Source: Planctomycetota bacterium (GTDB lineage Bacteria; Planctomycetota; B15-G4). From it: a stretch of 64,000 bases of DNA. The notes beneath the pieces are model-generated. The model made no database searches. It saw nothing but the letters and a program-made list of their open reading frames with translations, and was not told the DNA's origin. Below are positions 55,701 through 63,586 of this stretch, piece by piece. Within the stretch, counting starts at the first letter, position 1; every line of letters begins with the position of its first letter. The DNA is taken from contig BQJR01000005.1 of assembly GCA_021604805.1 (NCBI GenBank), positions 1 to 64,000 of the forward strand, read 5' to 3'. The translations under genes and the position numbers were made by a program.

Positions 55701-56379
55701 GTGGCGACCGACTGCAGGCGGTTGGGAGCGTCTCCCGACGCCGATCGGTTTCCCGGCGGGCAAGACCAAGTCGCTCATCGTGGACGTCACCGACTTCATC
55801 GATCGCGAGGACCCGCGCTTGCGCCTCACGACCACGCTCGAGTTGTCCTGGGATCGCGTGGCGCTCGCGTTGGATGCGGGCGACACGCCGCTCGTGCAGA
55901 CCGAACTCCCCGCGCTCGACGCCGAGCTCACCTTCCGCGGCACGTCGGAGCTCGTGGCCACGGGCAGCGCCGACTTCCCCGAGTTGTTCGACTGGGAGCG
56001 CGTCGACCCGAACCCGCCCTGGGATCAACACCCCGGTTTCTACACGCGCTACGGCCGCGTGGATCCGCTGCTCGAAACCGTCGACGACGAGTTCGTGATC
56101 CTCGGCACCGGCGACGTGATCACGCTGCGCTTCGACGCGTCGCAACTGCCGCCGCTCCCCGACGGTTGGACACGCGACTGGCTGCTCGACCTCGACGGTT
56201 GGGCGAAGGACGGCGACTTCAACACGAGCACCGGCGATCGCGTGGGACCGCTGCCCTTCCACGGGATGACGAGCTACCCGCCCGCGCCGAGCGACGCGGC
56301 TCCCGACCGCGCCGCCTGGAACGCGGAGTGGAACACGCGCGCCGCGCGCCAGCTCAAACCGGTGCTCGCGCAGCGCTGA
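52732..56379 (+). CDS. giant TPR/FG-GAP/ASPIC-UnbV-like lipoprotein
   Basis: This is a 1215-residue protein. The lipobox LAAC gives Cys23. TPR repeats (about 50-215) contain RAYDLAPQDARMAFVLGNL and AEPLFRQVVAAQPDDAAAWLQLALVL. A Gly/Ala/Ser-rich linker (255-302) leads to FG-GAP/VCBS repeats with DMNDDGRLDL, DADGDVDL, DLDGDNDVDLIV and DLDGHLDL (about 320-600). An ASPIC/UnbV-like stretch (about 665-755, with WANGIVSYV) follows. The C-terminal 450 residues are beta-rich and include PFLYTFDGERWVFVTDVLG. Such CRTAC1-like proteins are outer-surface scaffolds. The squalene synthase start overlaps its stop (TGATG), an odd pairing for a structural lipoprotein. Confidence 0.83.
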   Translation: MLCSTLRRALCLALFAVWLLAACGDTPPSTLSEAERDLARWRVAGEYAEENFSVALEHMEPLLAENPSAEDLLWGAIVIERLSIQDTTLDLLAAQTRALELAQRAYDLAPQDARMAFVLGNLRLLFRELETAEPLFRQVVAAQPDDAAAWLQLALVLDEFDQVDEAEAIYRRIRELGLSHDSPLLYTANHKLSRLLVFSDRLEESERLAAENDANKERVALETGKNSLTGAHVVDIDFGPLTALVPPPPPGLLAQDIAAVQGASDAQGAGDAPSASETQSASGTGAAPNAGGAPSAGGTPAVTQLTRIELPAQGALHVLDMNDDGRLDLFAADGEGGLRLALQGDGESFEVHGVGVSLGLVPEELRVLDADNNGLPEVLLREATLDGGFESKLLRVSVTDGALANVEELPLPLSLAQSVVAEVDADGDVDLLGVVHDDTLGGTRLALLSHAGALQFVDRSEQAGLSGVRADRVWAEDLDGDNDVDLIVQHAGALSVLDNLRGLVFRDARDDWNPPQQAPSDGHLDFQDLDADGHVEILLRRDDTLLRSAWTGESFTRLVKLAALPAGATHWELLDFDLDGHLDLLVDHDGGVSWRRGPLLTSNAAASFVAIANLSAGWRAGDLLGAAVVPDAQSARDQLRERGVRSGEGDGLREFAVAKGGGVHIARAATARGVSVELQGVSDNSLGVDTLVEWRAGLFYGRLRGRGQRMLLGLPAGQSLDILRATWANGIVSYVFDRAAGAHVRVEQPDRSGGSCPFLYTFDGERWVFVTDVLGATPLGLPFAPGMYVPFDHEEAVKIEAQQMRAVDGVVQLAITEELREVTYLDRATLRAVDHPSHVEIQPNDAFVLPPFPPAEVHALAELLPPARALANRAASPSERFADYGAVDRGPQDTRLGALEFAPEQEVSAELRTLDSQVARPFELLPLQFQGLTKPWSLDLEFGATPAEREAIAAAPRVRLVLTGWLQWGDASVNLAAAEHPHYSYEIPVLWRPTAGGWERLPTPIGFPAGKTKSLIVDVTDFIDREDPRLRLTTTLELSWDRVALALDAGDTPLVQTELPALDAELTFRGTSELVATGSADFPELFDWERVDPNPPWDQHPGFYTRYGRVDPLLETVDDEFVILGTGDVITLRFDASQLPPLPDGWTRDWLLDLDGWAKDGDFNTSTGDRVGPLPFHGMTSYPPAPSDAAPDRAAWNAEWNTRAARQLKPVLAQR

Positions 56380-57683
56380 TGGCGTCGCTCCCGTTCACGC
56401 TCCGCCGCCCGTGGTTGCTGTTGCGCGACCTCACGCTGAACCGCGACAAGCCCGACCTCGAGGGCTTGCGGCGCATCCGTGATCCCGAGCGTTTCCTGTG
56501 GGCGATCCTGCCGCACGCCGCGCGCAGCTTCTCGATCTGCATCACCTTGTTGCCCGCCAAGTCGGCCAAGGCCGCGGCGGTCGCGTACCTGAACTGCCGC
56601 ATCCTCGACAGCTACGAAGACCTCGCGCCCGACTTGCCCGCGCAACTGGCCGCGCTCGAGCGCTACGCCGCGCGCTTCGTGGGCGACGCGCTGGTCGGCG
56701 ACGCGCCCCCGCTCCCCGACGCACAACCCACCGACGAACGCGACCGCGCGCACCTGTTGCTCGTGGAGCGCTGCGCGGCGGTGGACCGCGTGTTCCTCTC
56801 ACTGCCGTCGCAGGTGCGCGTGCTCATCGGCGACCTCGTGCGCGCCATGGCCGCCGGCATGGCGCGCGACGCGCAACTCTTCCACGCCCAAGGCGGCGTG
56901 CTGCGTGGCGACGAACAACGCGCGCGCTACGCCGCCGCCGTGCTCGGCGAGCCGATGCGCTTCGTCACGCGCCTCACGCTGTTGCAACGCGAAGGCCGCA
57001 GCGAACTCAGTCCCAGCGAACACGACACGACCATGCGCGCGGGCACCTTCTTCCAACTCGCGAACATGACCCGCGACGTGGAGAAAGACCTGGAACGAGG
57101 CATCGCCTATCACGGCGTGCTCGCAGAAGATCTCGGTGAGACCGTGCCGCGGGCCACGCGCCACGGAGTCCCGCACGTGGACGCCACTGTCGAGCAAGCG
57201 CGCATCGAACGCGTGCGCGCCGCACGTGAACACCTGTTGCGTCAGGCGCTGCACGAAGCGCCGGCCTACGGCGAGTTGCTCGCGCTGCTCGACACCGGCA
57301 AGCGGCCCGGCATGTTGCGCGCGTCGGCGATGCTGATGCTGAGCTTCACCGACCGTCATTACCGCGGCACAGCGGTGCGCTGCGCACGCGAAGCTTGGGG
57401 CCCGCGCGAGTCGGTGCCCGCGCTGGTGCGACGCGCGCTCGTGGCCGTGTTCGCGCCTGCACGCGCACGCCGCGAAGCCAGCACGCGCATCGCGCGCATG
57501 ACCGCCGCCGCGCAACAACTCACGGCCTGCGCCGAGGAGCACATCGACACCGGCACGCGCCAGCTCGCTGCGTCGCGCAACAACCCGAGCGCCGACCCGA
57601 ACGCCGGCCCGAGCGCCGGCCCGAGCGCCGACCCGAGCGCCGACCACCCCGACACTCCGAGCTCCGATGATCCCGCCAGCTGA
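56379..57683 (+). CDS. squalene/phytoene synthase-family protein
   Basis: This is a 434-residue trans-isoprenyl diphosphate synthase (head-to-head type). The first Asp-rich motif is DSYED (77-81, in NCRILDSYED). The second lies near residue 228 (NMTRDVEKDLERG). SRSFS is replaced by ARSFS at 49-53. The motif style is nearer squalene synthase than phytoene synthase. It should condense two farnesyl (or geranylgeranyl) diphosphates, feeding hopanoid/sterol or carotenoid synthesis. Residues after about 390 form a Pro/Ser/Ala repeat tail absent from the family. The ATG overlaps the lipoprotein stop by 1 base; the last 17 bases overlap the next gene. No other terpenoid gene is close. Confidence 0.88.
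   Translation: MASLPFTLRRPWLLLRDLTLNRDKPDLEGLRRIRDPERFLWAILPHAARSFSICITLLPAKSAKAAAVAYLNCRILDSYEDLAPDLPAQLAALERYAARFVGDALVGDAPPLPDAQPTDERDRAHLLLVERCAAVDRVFLSLPSQVRVLIGDLVRAMAAGMARDAQLFHAQGGVLRGDEQRARYAAAVLGEPMRFVTRLTLLQREGRSELSPSEHDTTMRAGTFFQLANMTRDVEKDLERGIAYHGVLAEDLGETVPRATRHGVPHVDATVEQARIERVRAAREHLLRQALHEAPAYGELLALLDTGKRPGMLRASAMLMLSFTDRHYRGTAVRCAREAWGPRESVPALVRRALVAVFAPARARREASTRIARMTAAAQQLTACAEEHIDTGTRQLAASRNNPSADPNAGPSAGPSADPSADHPDTPSSDDPAS
57584..57643 (+). repeat. five 12-bp in-frame repeats at the synthase C terminus
   Basis: Five units of CCCGAGCGCCGA or close variants encode Pro-Ser-Ala-Asp/Gly tetrads in the tail of the squalene/phytoene synthase gene. Unit gain or loss would keep the frame but move the overlap with the following gene. 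It resembles the linker repeats at 51140-51220 in composition only. Confidence 0.9.
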
Positions 57684-58662
57684 CGGAGCGCCGCAGCTCT
57701 TCGACGCGGCCGGTCTCGCGCTCGCCGCCGACCAGCCGTCCGACGCGCCCTTCGCGCAACTCGCGCTCGACGAGTCGCCCTACGCGATGCACCGGCGCGC
57801 GAGCTTGGAGTTCGCGTTCCGGCTCGCGGGCGCCTCGCGCGAAACGCTCGCCAAGGGTTTGCACCACGAACGCTGGGGCCAGCACGTGGGCGCCTTCGCG
57901 CAGCTGCTCGCGCTGGGCCTCTTCGCGCGCCAAGGTTTCGCCGTGCAGAGCGAGCCCGAGATCGGCGCACAAACTCCCGATCTGCAGATCGAGCGCGACG
58001 GCGACTCCGCGCTCGTGGAAGTGCGCGCCATCACCGGCTGCGGTCAGACCCCTTGGGAAGACGCGCCGCACGCGCCCGCCGAAGAACTCCCGCCGCTCCC
58101 GCGCGGACTCTCGAAGGCGGCCGCCGCGAAACAGATGCGTCAACGCGCGCGCCGCCGCGCCGCGCTGCAAGCCGAAGCCGAACGCGGCGCCGACCAAGAC
58201 CTCGACAAGACCGTGCTGCGCGTGCTCGAGAAGAAAGCCGCCGCCTACCGCGACGTCTGCGCCGAGTGGGAGCTGCCCTACATCATCGCGCTCTACGAAG
58301 ACAGCGACCGCCGGCTCTCACAGATCGTGCGCGCCTGGGCCTACGGCGACGGCGATCGCGAACTCGACCCGCACGGCACGCCGCGCTCGGTGCACGACCC
58401 GCACGACGGCGCCTTCTTCGGCGACCGCTACCACTTCAGCCACGTGTCGGCCGTGCTGATCTTCGGACGCGAAGCCGAGACCCAGAACCAACTCCTGCTG
58501 CGCGGCGACCTGCTGCTCAACCCCTTCGCCGACGAACCGCTGCCCGACGCCTGGAGCTTCCCGCAGCTGCGTCACTACCGACTGCGCAAGAACGAGACGC
58601 CGCCGCGCATGCGCTGGTCGCCCTACGAGGCGGCGCCCTTCGCGCTGGTGTCCGCGGGCTGA
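57667..58662 (+). CDS. uncharacterised protein, possible PD-(D/E)XK-fold
   Basis: This is a 331-residue soluble protein. Residues 68-125 have a helix followed by EIGAQTPDLQIERDG and ALVEVRAI. That spacing fits a PD-(D/E)XK core (Asp105, Glu118, but Arg120 in place of the usual Lys). A basic helical stretch (about 145-185: AAAAKQMRQRARRRAALQAE) could bind nucleic acid. The C-terminal half has SHVSAVLIFGRE and is not recognised. It starts inside the last 17 bases of the squalene synthase gene, so it is probably cotranscribed, but the two proteins have no evident link. A nuclease activity is only a suggestion. Confidence 0.68.
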   Translation: MIPPADGAPQLFDAAGLALAADQPSDAPFAQLALDESPYAMHRRASLEFAFRLAGASRETLAKGLHHERWGQHVGAFAQLLALGLFARQGFAVQSEPEIGAQTPDLQIERDGDSALVEVRAITGCGQTPWEDAPHAPAEELPPLPRGLSKAAAAKQMRQRARRRAALQAEAERGADQDLDKTVLRVLEKKAAAYRDVCAEWELPYIIALYEDSDRRLSQIVRAWAYGDGDRELDPHGTPRSVHDPHDGAFFGDRYHFSHVSAVLIFGREAETQNQLLLRGDLLLNPFADEPLPDAWSFPQLRHYRLRKNETPPRMRWSPYEAAPFALVSAG

Positions 58663-58672
58663 ACCTCGGCGC

Positions 58673-60016
58673 TCAGAAGGTCACCACCACCGCCGCGACA
58701 TCGTCGCGCTCGGCGGCGTCGGCCAAACGCGTGACCAAGGTGTTGAGCGCCAAGCGCGCGTGTTCGTTCGCGTCGCTCTTGGCTTCGGCGCGCAGGTCGA
58801 GGACGCCGTCGCCCAGGGCATCGGCGGCGCGCCACACGCTGGAGTCGGTGGGCACGACCCAGGCGAAGAGTTGCGCGCCGGTGAAGTCGGGGCTCAGCGA
58901 GAGGCCCAGGTGATAGCGACCGAGCGTGCGCACGCGGCCCGACTCGGGCAGCGGCAAGCGCACGAGCTCGCCGTCTTCGAGCCACAGCGCGAGCAGGCGC
59001 GCGGGCAACTGGCCGACCTCCAAGTTGAGGAAGGTCGTGGCGTTGGGCGCCGAACGCACCGGCGCCGTGTCCTGGCGGAGCAGGTCCGGACGCGCGTTCT
59101 CGCGACTCAAGCGCGCGAGTTGCTCCACGCTGTCGGCGGCCTTCGGCACGCGGCCGAGCAGCTGCTGCGCATAAGCCTGCACGCTGGAACGTTCGCGGTC
59201 GCCCTCGGGGAGTTTGCCGGCGAGCGCGCGCGCGCGGTCGAGCAAACGCTTGGCAGACAGCGGCGCGTGACGACGTTCGTGCGAGCGCGCCATACGCAAC
59301 AACACGTCCACCGGGAGTTCGGGGTCGACCTCGGCGAGCAACAGCGCGAGCTGCGACCAGTTGGGCAAGCCGGCGCTCTCCAGTTGCAGGCCTTCCTCCA
59401 CGAAGCGCACCGAGCGATCGACCATCTTCGGTTGACGCAGCAGGCGGCTCAGCGCCTCGGAGGGATACAGCGCCGACTCGTCGAGGGCCACGCGTTGCCA
59501 GGCTTGTTGGCCGCCGTGGGCGGCGTTGATCGAGTAGGCGGGCGTGTCGTCTTCGGCGGCGGCGAGCTGCGCTTCGGCTTCGGCGCGCAGCGCGTCGTCG
59601 TCGAGGCGTTCGAGCAGGGAACGCGGGGCGTCTTCGAGCACGCGGTGTGCGGCGAGCAGGGTCGCGTCGACACGGAAGGCTTGCAGGCGACGGAACTCAC
59701 GCAGCGCGTCGGCCCGCGCGGCGAGCACGGCGGCGGCGCGGTCACTGCCCGAGCCCACGCCCACGAGGAACCAACGGGCGTCGAGTCGTTGCAGCGGCGC
59801 GTCGACCCAAGTGGGCACTTCGGGCGACGGTTCGAGCGCGCGCGCGCGATCGGGATCGAGCCCGGTGTCGACCGCGGGCGCCGCGCAACTCGCGAGCCCG
59901 ACGCACAGACCGACCAGTGCGCGGAGGCTGCCTGCTGCGCGCCCCCCACGCCGCGCCTCAGGCAACGCAGGGCCGCGTTCGCGAGCCGACCTCCGCGTCG
60001 CGTCATCCGTGTTCAT
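58673..60016 (-). CDS. LPP20-like lipoprotein
   Basis: This is a 447-residue protein. A lipobox (LASC, Cys44) follows a 43-residue leader with a basic N region. Residues about 65-115 (VPTWVDAPLQRLDARWFLVGVGSG, then AAVLAARADALREF) match the LPP20 domain of Helicobacter-type outer-membrane lipoproteins. The middle is helical with repeats, and the C terminus (about 355-447) is beta-rich. Function unknown; envelope maintenance is the usual guess. The ATG overlaps the M20 peptidase stop (ATGA), so they are one operon. It ends 10 bases from the convergent gene at 58662. Confidence 0.72.
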   Translation of the reverse strand: MNTDDATRRSARERGPALPEARRGGRAAGSLRALVGLCVGLASCAAPAVDTGLDPDRARALEPSPEVPTWVDAPLQRLDARWFLVGVGSGSDRAAAVLAARADALREFRRLQAFRVDATLLAAHRVLEDAPRSLLERLDDDALRAEAEAQLAAAEDDTPAYSINAAHGGQQAWQRVALDESALYPSEALSRLLRQPKMVDRSVRFVEEGLQLESAGLPNWSQLALLLAEVDPELPVDVLLRMARSHERRHAPLSAKRLLDRARALAGKLPEGDRERSSVQAYAQQLLGRVPKAADSVEQLARLSRENARPDLLRQDTAPVRSAPNATTFLNLEVGQLPARLLALWLEDGELVRLPLPESGRVRTLGRYHLGLSLSPDFTGAQLFAWVVPTDSSVWRAADALGDGVLDLRAEAKSDANEHARLALNTLVTRLADAAERDDVAAVVVTF

Positions 60017-61566
60017 CGCGGGCCTGCCACGCCGAGCAACACGCGCGTCACGTATTCGGCACCCCAGGCGAGGCCGGCGAGTGGCACGCGTTCGTTGTCG
60101 CCGTGCATGCGCAGCTCGTCCTCGTCGCGCAGCGGGATCGGGAGCAGGCCGTAGGTCGGGATGCCGGCCTCGCGCAGCGCTGCGCCGTCGGTGGCGCCGG
60201 TGGACATGAAGGGCAACACCGCCACGCCCGGCGCCATCTCCTCGGCGGCCTGCTCCATGGCTTGGAAGAGCGCGGTGTCCACGGGCGAGGGCGGCGGCGA
60301 GGCTTGCGGCTCGCTGCTCAGGGTCACCGACACGTCGGGGCCGGCGGCGATCTGCATCGCGGCCACGAGGGCGTCGACATCAGCGCCGGGGAGGATGCGC
60401 AAGTTGAAGGTGGCGCGGCCTTCGCCGGGGATCACGTTGGCGCGGAAGCCGCCTTGCAACATGGTGAGCGCCGCGGCCGAACGCAGCACGGCGTTGTCGA
60501 GCGGGTCCTCGGCGAGCAGGTCGGCGGCTTTGTGGAAAGCGTCGGGCTGCGTGGCCGGATCCACCAGCGTGAGCATCGCGCTGCGACGTCGCTCATCGAG
60601 CTCCAGCGCTTGCTGGCGACGGTAGTACTCGCGCGTGGTGTCGTTGAGCTGCGCCGGGGCGCGCCAGTCGTGCACGCGCGCCGTGGCCCGCGCCAACTTC
60701 GCGAGCGCGTTGTCGACCTGCGGCACCGAGCCGTGACCGCTCGTGCCCTCGGCGACCAGTTGCACTTCGTAGTAGACCTTCTCGGTGGTCTGGATATTCA
60801 CCGAGCGCACGCGGCCGTCGCTCAGGCGCACGCGCCCACCTTCGTTGAGCGCGAACTCGGCGTCGTCGAAGAGCGCGGCGTGGTGCTCGAGCATCCAGGC
60901 CACGCCCACCGAGTCGCCACCCTCTTCGGCGGCCGTGGCGAGCAGGATGATGTCGCGACGCAAGCTGTCGCGGCGCGCCGCCAAGTACTCGAAGGCGGCC
61001 AGCTCCACGGCCAGCGGGCCCTTGCAGTCGATCACGCCGCGACCGTAGAGGTAGCCGTCGCGCTCGGCGGGAACGAAGGGATCACTCTCCCAACGCGCTG
61101 GGTCGGCGCCCACCACGTCCATGTGACCGAGGATCAGCACCGGGCGTTCGCTGGGTGCGTTCGCACGCAAGCGCGCGACGAAGTTGCCGCGGCCGTTGCC
61201 CACATCGAGCACGTGCGTCTCGACACCGGGCATGCCGGCGAGTTGCTGCTCGAACCAACGCGCCATGGCGAGTTCGTTGCCGTCGGGACGTTCGGGCTCG
61301 GGGCGCGGATCGGCGCCGTTCGTGGTGTTGATCGCCACCAGTGCTTCGAGACGCGCGCGCGTGCGTGCGGCCACGGCCTCGCGATCGAAACCGTCGGGAG
61401 CGTCGGCGGCCACGGCGAAGGGATCCACGGCGCGCAAGGGCGGGATCACGCTGCTGCCCGCCGCGGGCTCGTTCACGTGGGGCGTGGCACACGCGCTGCC
61501 CAACAGCAGCGTCAACACAATCGAACAGGTGCGGAACAAGACGGCGACTCCAGGATCGGGACCCAC
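60013..61566 (-). CDS. M20-family metallopeptidase lipoprotein (PM20D1-like)
   Basis: This is a 517-residue M20 peptidase. The lipobox GSAC gives Cys26. The active site is visible: His148 and Asp150 (LGHMDVVG), the bridging Asp180 (GRGVIDCKGP), catalytic Glu214/Glu215 (TAAEEGGD). The later ligands lie in NEGG and in MHGDNERV. The dimerisation domain is intact (about 265-385). Members cleave peptides or N-acyl amino acids using two zinc ions. The LPP20-like lipoprotein follows with 4-base overlap, so both probably reach the envelope together. Substrate is unknown. Confidence 0.9.
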   Translation of the reverse strand: MGPDPGVAVLFRTCSIVLTLLLGSACATPHVNEPAAGSSVIPPLRAVDPFAVAADAPDGFDREAVAARTRARLEALVAINTTNGADPRPEPERPDGNELAMARWFEQQLAGMPGVETHVLDVGNGRGNFVARLRANAPSERPVLILGHMDVVGADPARWESDPFVPAERDGYLYGRGVIDCKGPLAVELAAFEYLAARRDSLRRDIILLATAAEEGGDSVGVAWMLEHHAALFDDAEFALNEGGRVRLSDGRVRSVNIQTTEKVYYEVQLVAEGTSGHGSVPQVDNALAKLARATARVHDWRAPAQLNDTTREYYRRQQALELDERRRSAMLTLVDPATQPDAFHKAADLLAEDPLDNAVLRSAAALTMLQGGFRANVIPGEGRATFNLRILPGADVDALVAAMQIAAGPDVSVTLSSEPQASPPPSPVDTALFQAMEQAAEEMAPGVAVLPFMSTGATDGAALREAGIPTYGLLPIPLRDEDELRMHGDNERVPLAGLAWGAEYVTRVLLGVAGPR

Positions 61567-61631
61567 TCGACCCTAGCAATCCGCACGAATTGTCCGCACC
61601 CGTTTGCTTCAGCCCGCGACGCCGGCGGCGC

Positions 61632-63203
61632 TCAGGGCGTCTGCCCGAGCACCGCGTTGCTGCCCGCGAAGCCAGCCGGCGCACCCGCATCGAGGTGCCA
61701 GGCCTGCAGGAAGAAGCGCGCGCCGGAGGGCACACCCTCGGGCCAGTGCGTGACCAGGTTCAGCTCGCCCGACGCGTTGTAGCTGAACACGTTGGCGATG
61801 TCGGGCGCGGGCACGAGCACGCCTTGTTTGAACGGCGCGTCGATCGCGCTGGCGCCGGTGAAGAGCAGCACGTTCGCGCTCGGGATGCCGCCGCTGATCG
61901 AGACCGAGAGCGCCGACCCACCCGCGAGTGAACCTTCGCCCACGAGCAGAGGCGCGTCGCCTGCGCCAGCGAGTTCGAAGCCTTGGTCGAACCAGGTGGT
62001 CTGGAGCGAGAGGACCCACAGGGCGCCCTTGCGGATGATGCCGGGGAACATGCCGGGGATGAAGGCCGTGCCGTTGGCGCCCACGGCGAGCTCGTGGGTG
62101 CCGTCGCCATCGAGGTCGCCGAGCGAGCAGAGCGCGCTGCCGAAGCTGTCGGTCGCGGAGAGCGCGCCGCCGAAGCCGCCTTCGCCGGGGCCGATGCGCT
62201 CGCTGGAACGCAGCGTGCCGTCGGCGTTCATCGAGAGCAGCCAGACCGTGTTGCTGATCTGACGCGACATGGCGATGTCCGGGACGCCGTCGCCATCCAC
62301 ATCGCCGAGCGGCGCCACGTGCGAGGGGTTGATCGGTGCTTGGAGGCCGCCGGTGCCGCCTGCGATCACGGCGGTGTTGATCACCGAACCGTCGGCAGCG
62401 AGGAAGGCGATGCGGAAGTCGCCCGACACGGCGTAGGCCAGCTCGGTGACGCCGTTGTCGTCGAGGTCCCCGACAGCTCCGAGGAAGGCGCTGGTGGCGA
62501 GCGCAGGGTCGGCGGCGGCGCTGAGCGGCACCGAGTTCAACAACGAGCCGTCGGTGTCGAGCAACAGCAGGAGCGTGGCGTGCACCGCGAACCCGTTGCC
62601 CCAAGGCAGACGCAGCGCGAGGTCTTGTGTGCCGTTGCCGTCGATGTCGCCGACCGACGCGAGCGAGGGGTCGATGCCCGAGCCGGGGATCAGCGCGCTG
62701 TACGGGATCTCCACGATGTCGCCGACCGTGCCATTGCTCTCGAGCATCAGGATCCAGACCGACTCGGGGATCGCGGTCGCCATGGCGAGGTCGGGCACGC
62801 CATCACCGTTCACGTCGCCCACGCGCGCCACGCCGCCGCCGAACTCGTTGCTGCCCGAGGGCAGGTCGGTCGTGAAGCCGCCGAGGCCCTCGGCGATCTG
62901 TTGCTCGGCGAGCACGCTGCCGTCGCTGTCCATGAACAGGATCCAGAGTGTGCCGCGACGGTCGTTCTGGTTGCCGCAGCCCATGGCGAGATCGGTCACG
63001 CCGTTGCCGTCCACGTCGCCGATGTCGGCGATGTCGGAACCGAAGCCGGTGTCGCCGAGGAGCGAACCGTCGAAGCCGCCGAGCCCCTGGTCGATCTTCA
63101 GCTCACTCACGACGGCGGCGAGTGAGGATTGCGCAGTGAGCGCAGCGGGCGTGATGCAGAGTGCCAGCGCGGTGAGCGCGAGGCGGCGGCTGAAGCGGGT
63201 CAT
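61632..63203 (-). CDS. secreted FG-GAP-repeat protein with the same C-terminal module
   Basis: This is a 523-residue protein. A signal peptide (MTRFSRRLALTALALCITPA, cleavage near LTAQ) is followed by about seven FG-GAP repeats (about 30-395). Their calcium loops read DVDGNGVTD, DVNGDGVPD, DIDGNGTQD, DLDDNGVTE, DVDGDGVPD and DLDGDGTHE. The final 125 residues are a beta-rich module with GEGSLAGGSALSVSISG, VLLFTGAS and FFLQAWHLDAGAPAG, similar in plan to the end of the protein at 21284-23143. It likely forms a surface or secreted beta-propeller. The ATG at 63203 is preferred because the signal peptide starts there. Confidence 0.83.
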   Translation of the reverse strand: MTRFSRRLALTALALCITPAALTAQSSLAAVVSELKIDQGLGGFDGSLLGDTGFGSDIADIGDVDGNGVTDLAMGCGNQNDRRGTLWILFMDSDGSVLAEQQIAEGLGGFTTDLPSGSNEFGGGVARVGDVNGDGVPDLAMATAIPESVWILMLESNGTVGDIVEIPYSALIPGSGIDPSLASVGDIDGNGTQDLALRLPWGNGFAVHATLLLLLDTDGSLLNSVPLSAAADPALATSAFLGAVGDLDDNGVTELAYAVSGDFRIAFLAADGSVINTAVIAGGTGGLQAPINPSHVAPLGDVDGDGVPDIAMSRQISNTVWLLSMNADGTLRSSERIGPGEGGFGGALSATDSFGSALCSLGDLDGDGTHELAVGANGTAFIPGMFPGIIRKGALWVLSLQTTWFDQGFELAGAGDAPLLVGEGSLAGGSALSVSISGGIPSANVLLFTGASAIDAPFKQGVLVPAPDIANVFSYNASGELNLVTHWPEGVPSGARFFLQAWHLDAGAPAGFAGSNAVLGQTP

Positions 63204-63586
63204 GGAGCTTCTCCTCGGGAGACGAGCGTTGCGCGCGCGCCTCGTGTTGCTGTGTGGCTTTCGCACCCCCTGCCCCCAGCAGGCCGGACGGGTGTTCACC
63301 AGACTTGGCGACAAGCGCGCGGCGCGAACGCAGCACGAATCGGCGCGCGACGGCTGGACTCCACTGCGGAGCCCGCGCGGGCCGCGCGCTCGGATCGCAA
63401 GCCCGGACCACCTGCCGACAGCCCGATGCCAGGGCCGCCGGGTGACGCGCCCACACCCGCTGTGAGACACTCAGGCGCTAGTTTCAGCCGGAAAAAACCG
63501 AACATTCCGACGGCCACGCGCGCGCCCGACGCGCCCGCGCCGCCGCCCTTCGCGCCTTCACATCACCCAGGAACGTCCCGACCGCC
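63204..63586. other. long intergenic region between divergent genes
   Basis: This 383-base spacer separates the starts of the FG-GAP gene (minus) and serA (plus). It must carry both promoters. I find no convincing -35/-10 pair, riboswitch fold or conserved small open frame in it; an A/T-rich patch (GGAAAAAACCGAACATTCC, near 63490) stands out in composition and could be a promoter element for serA. Confidence 0.4.
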
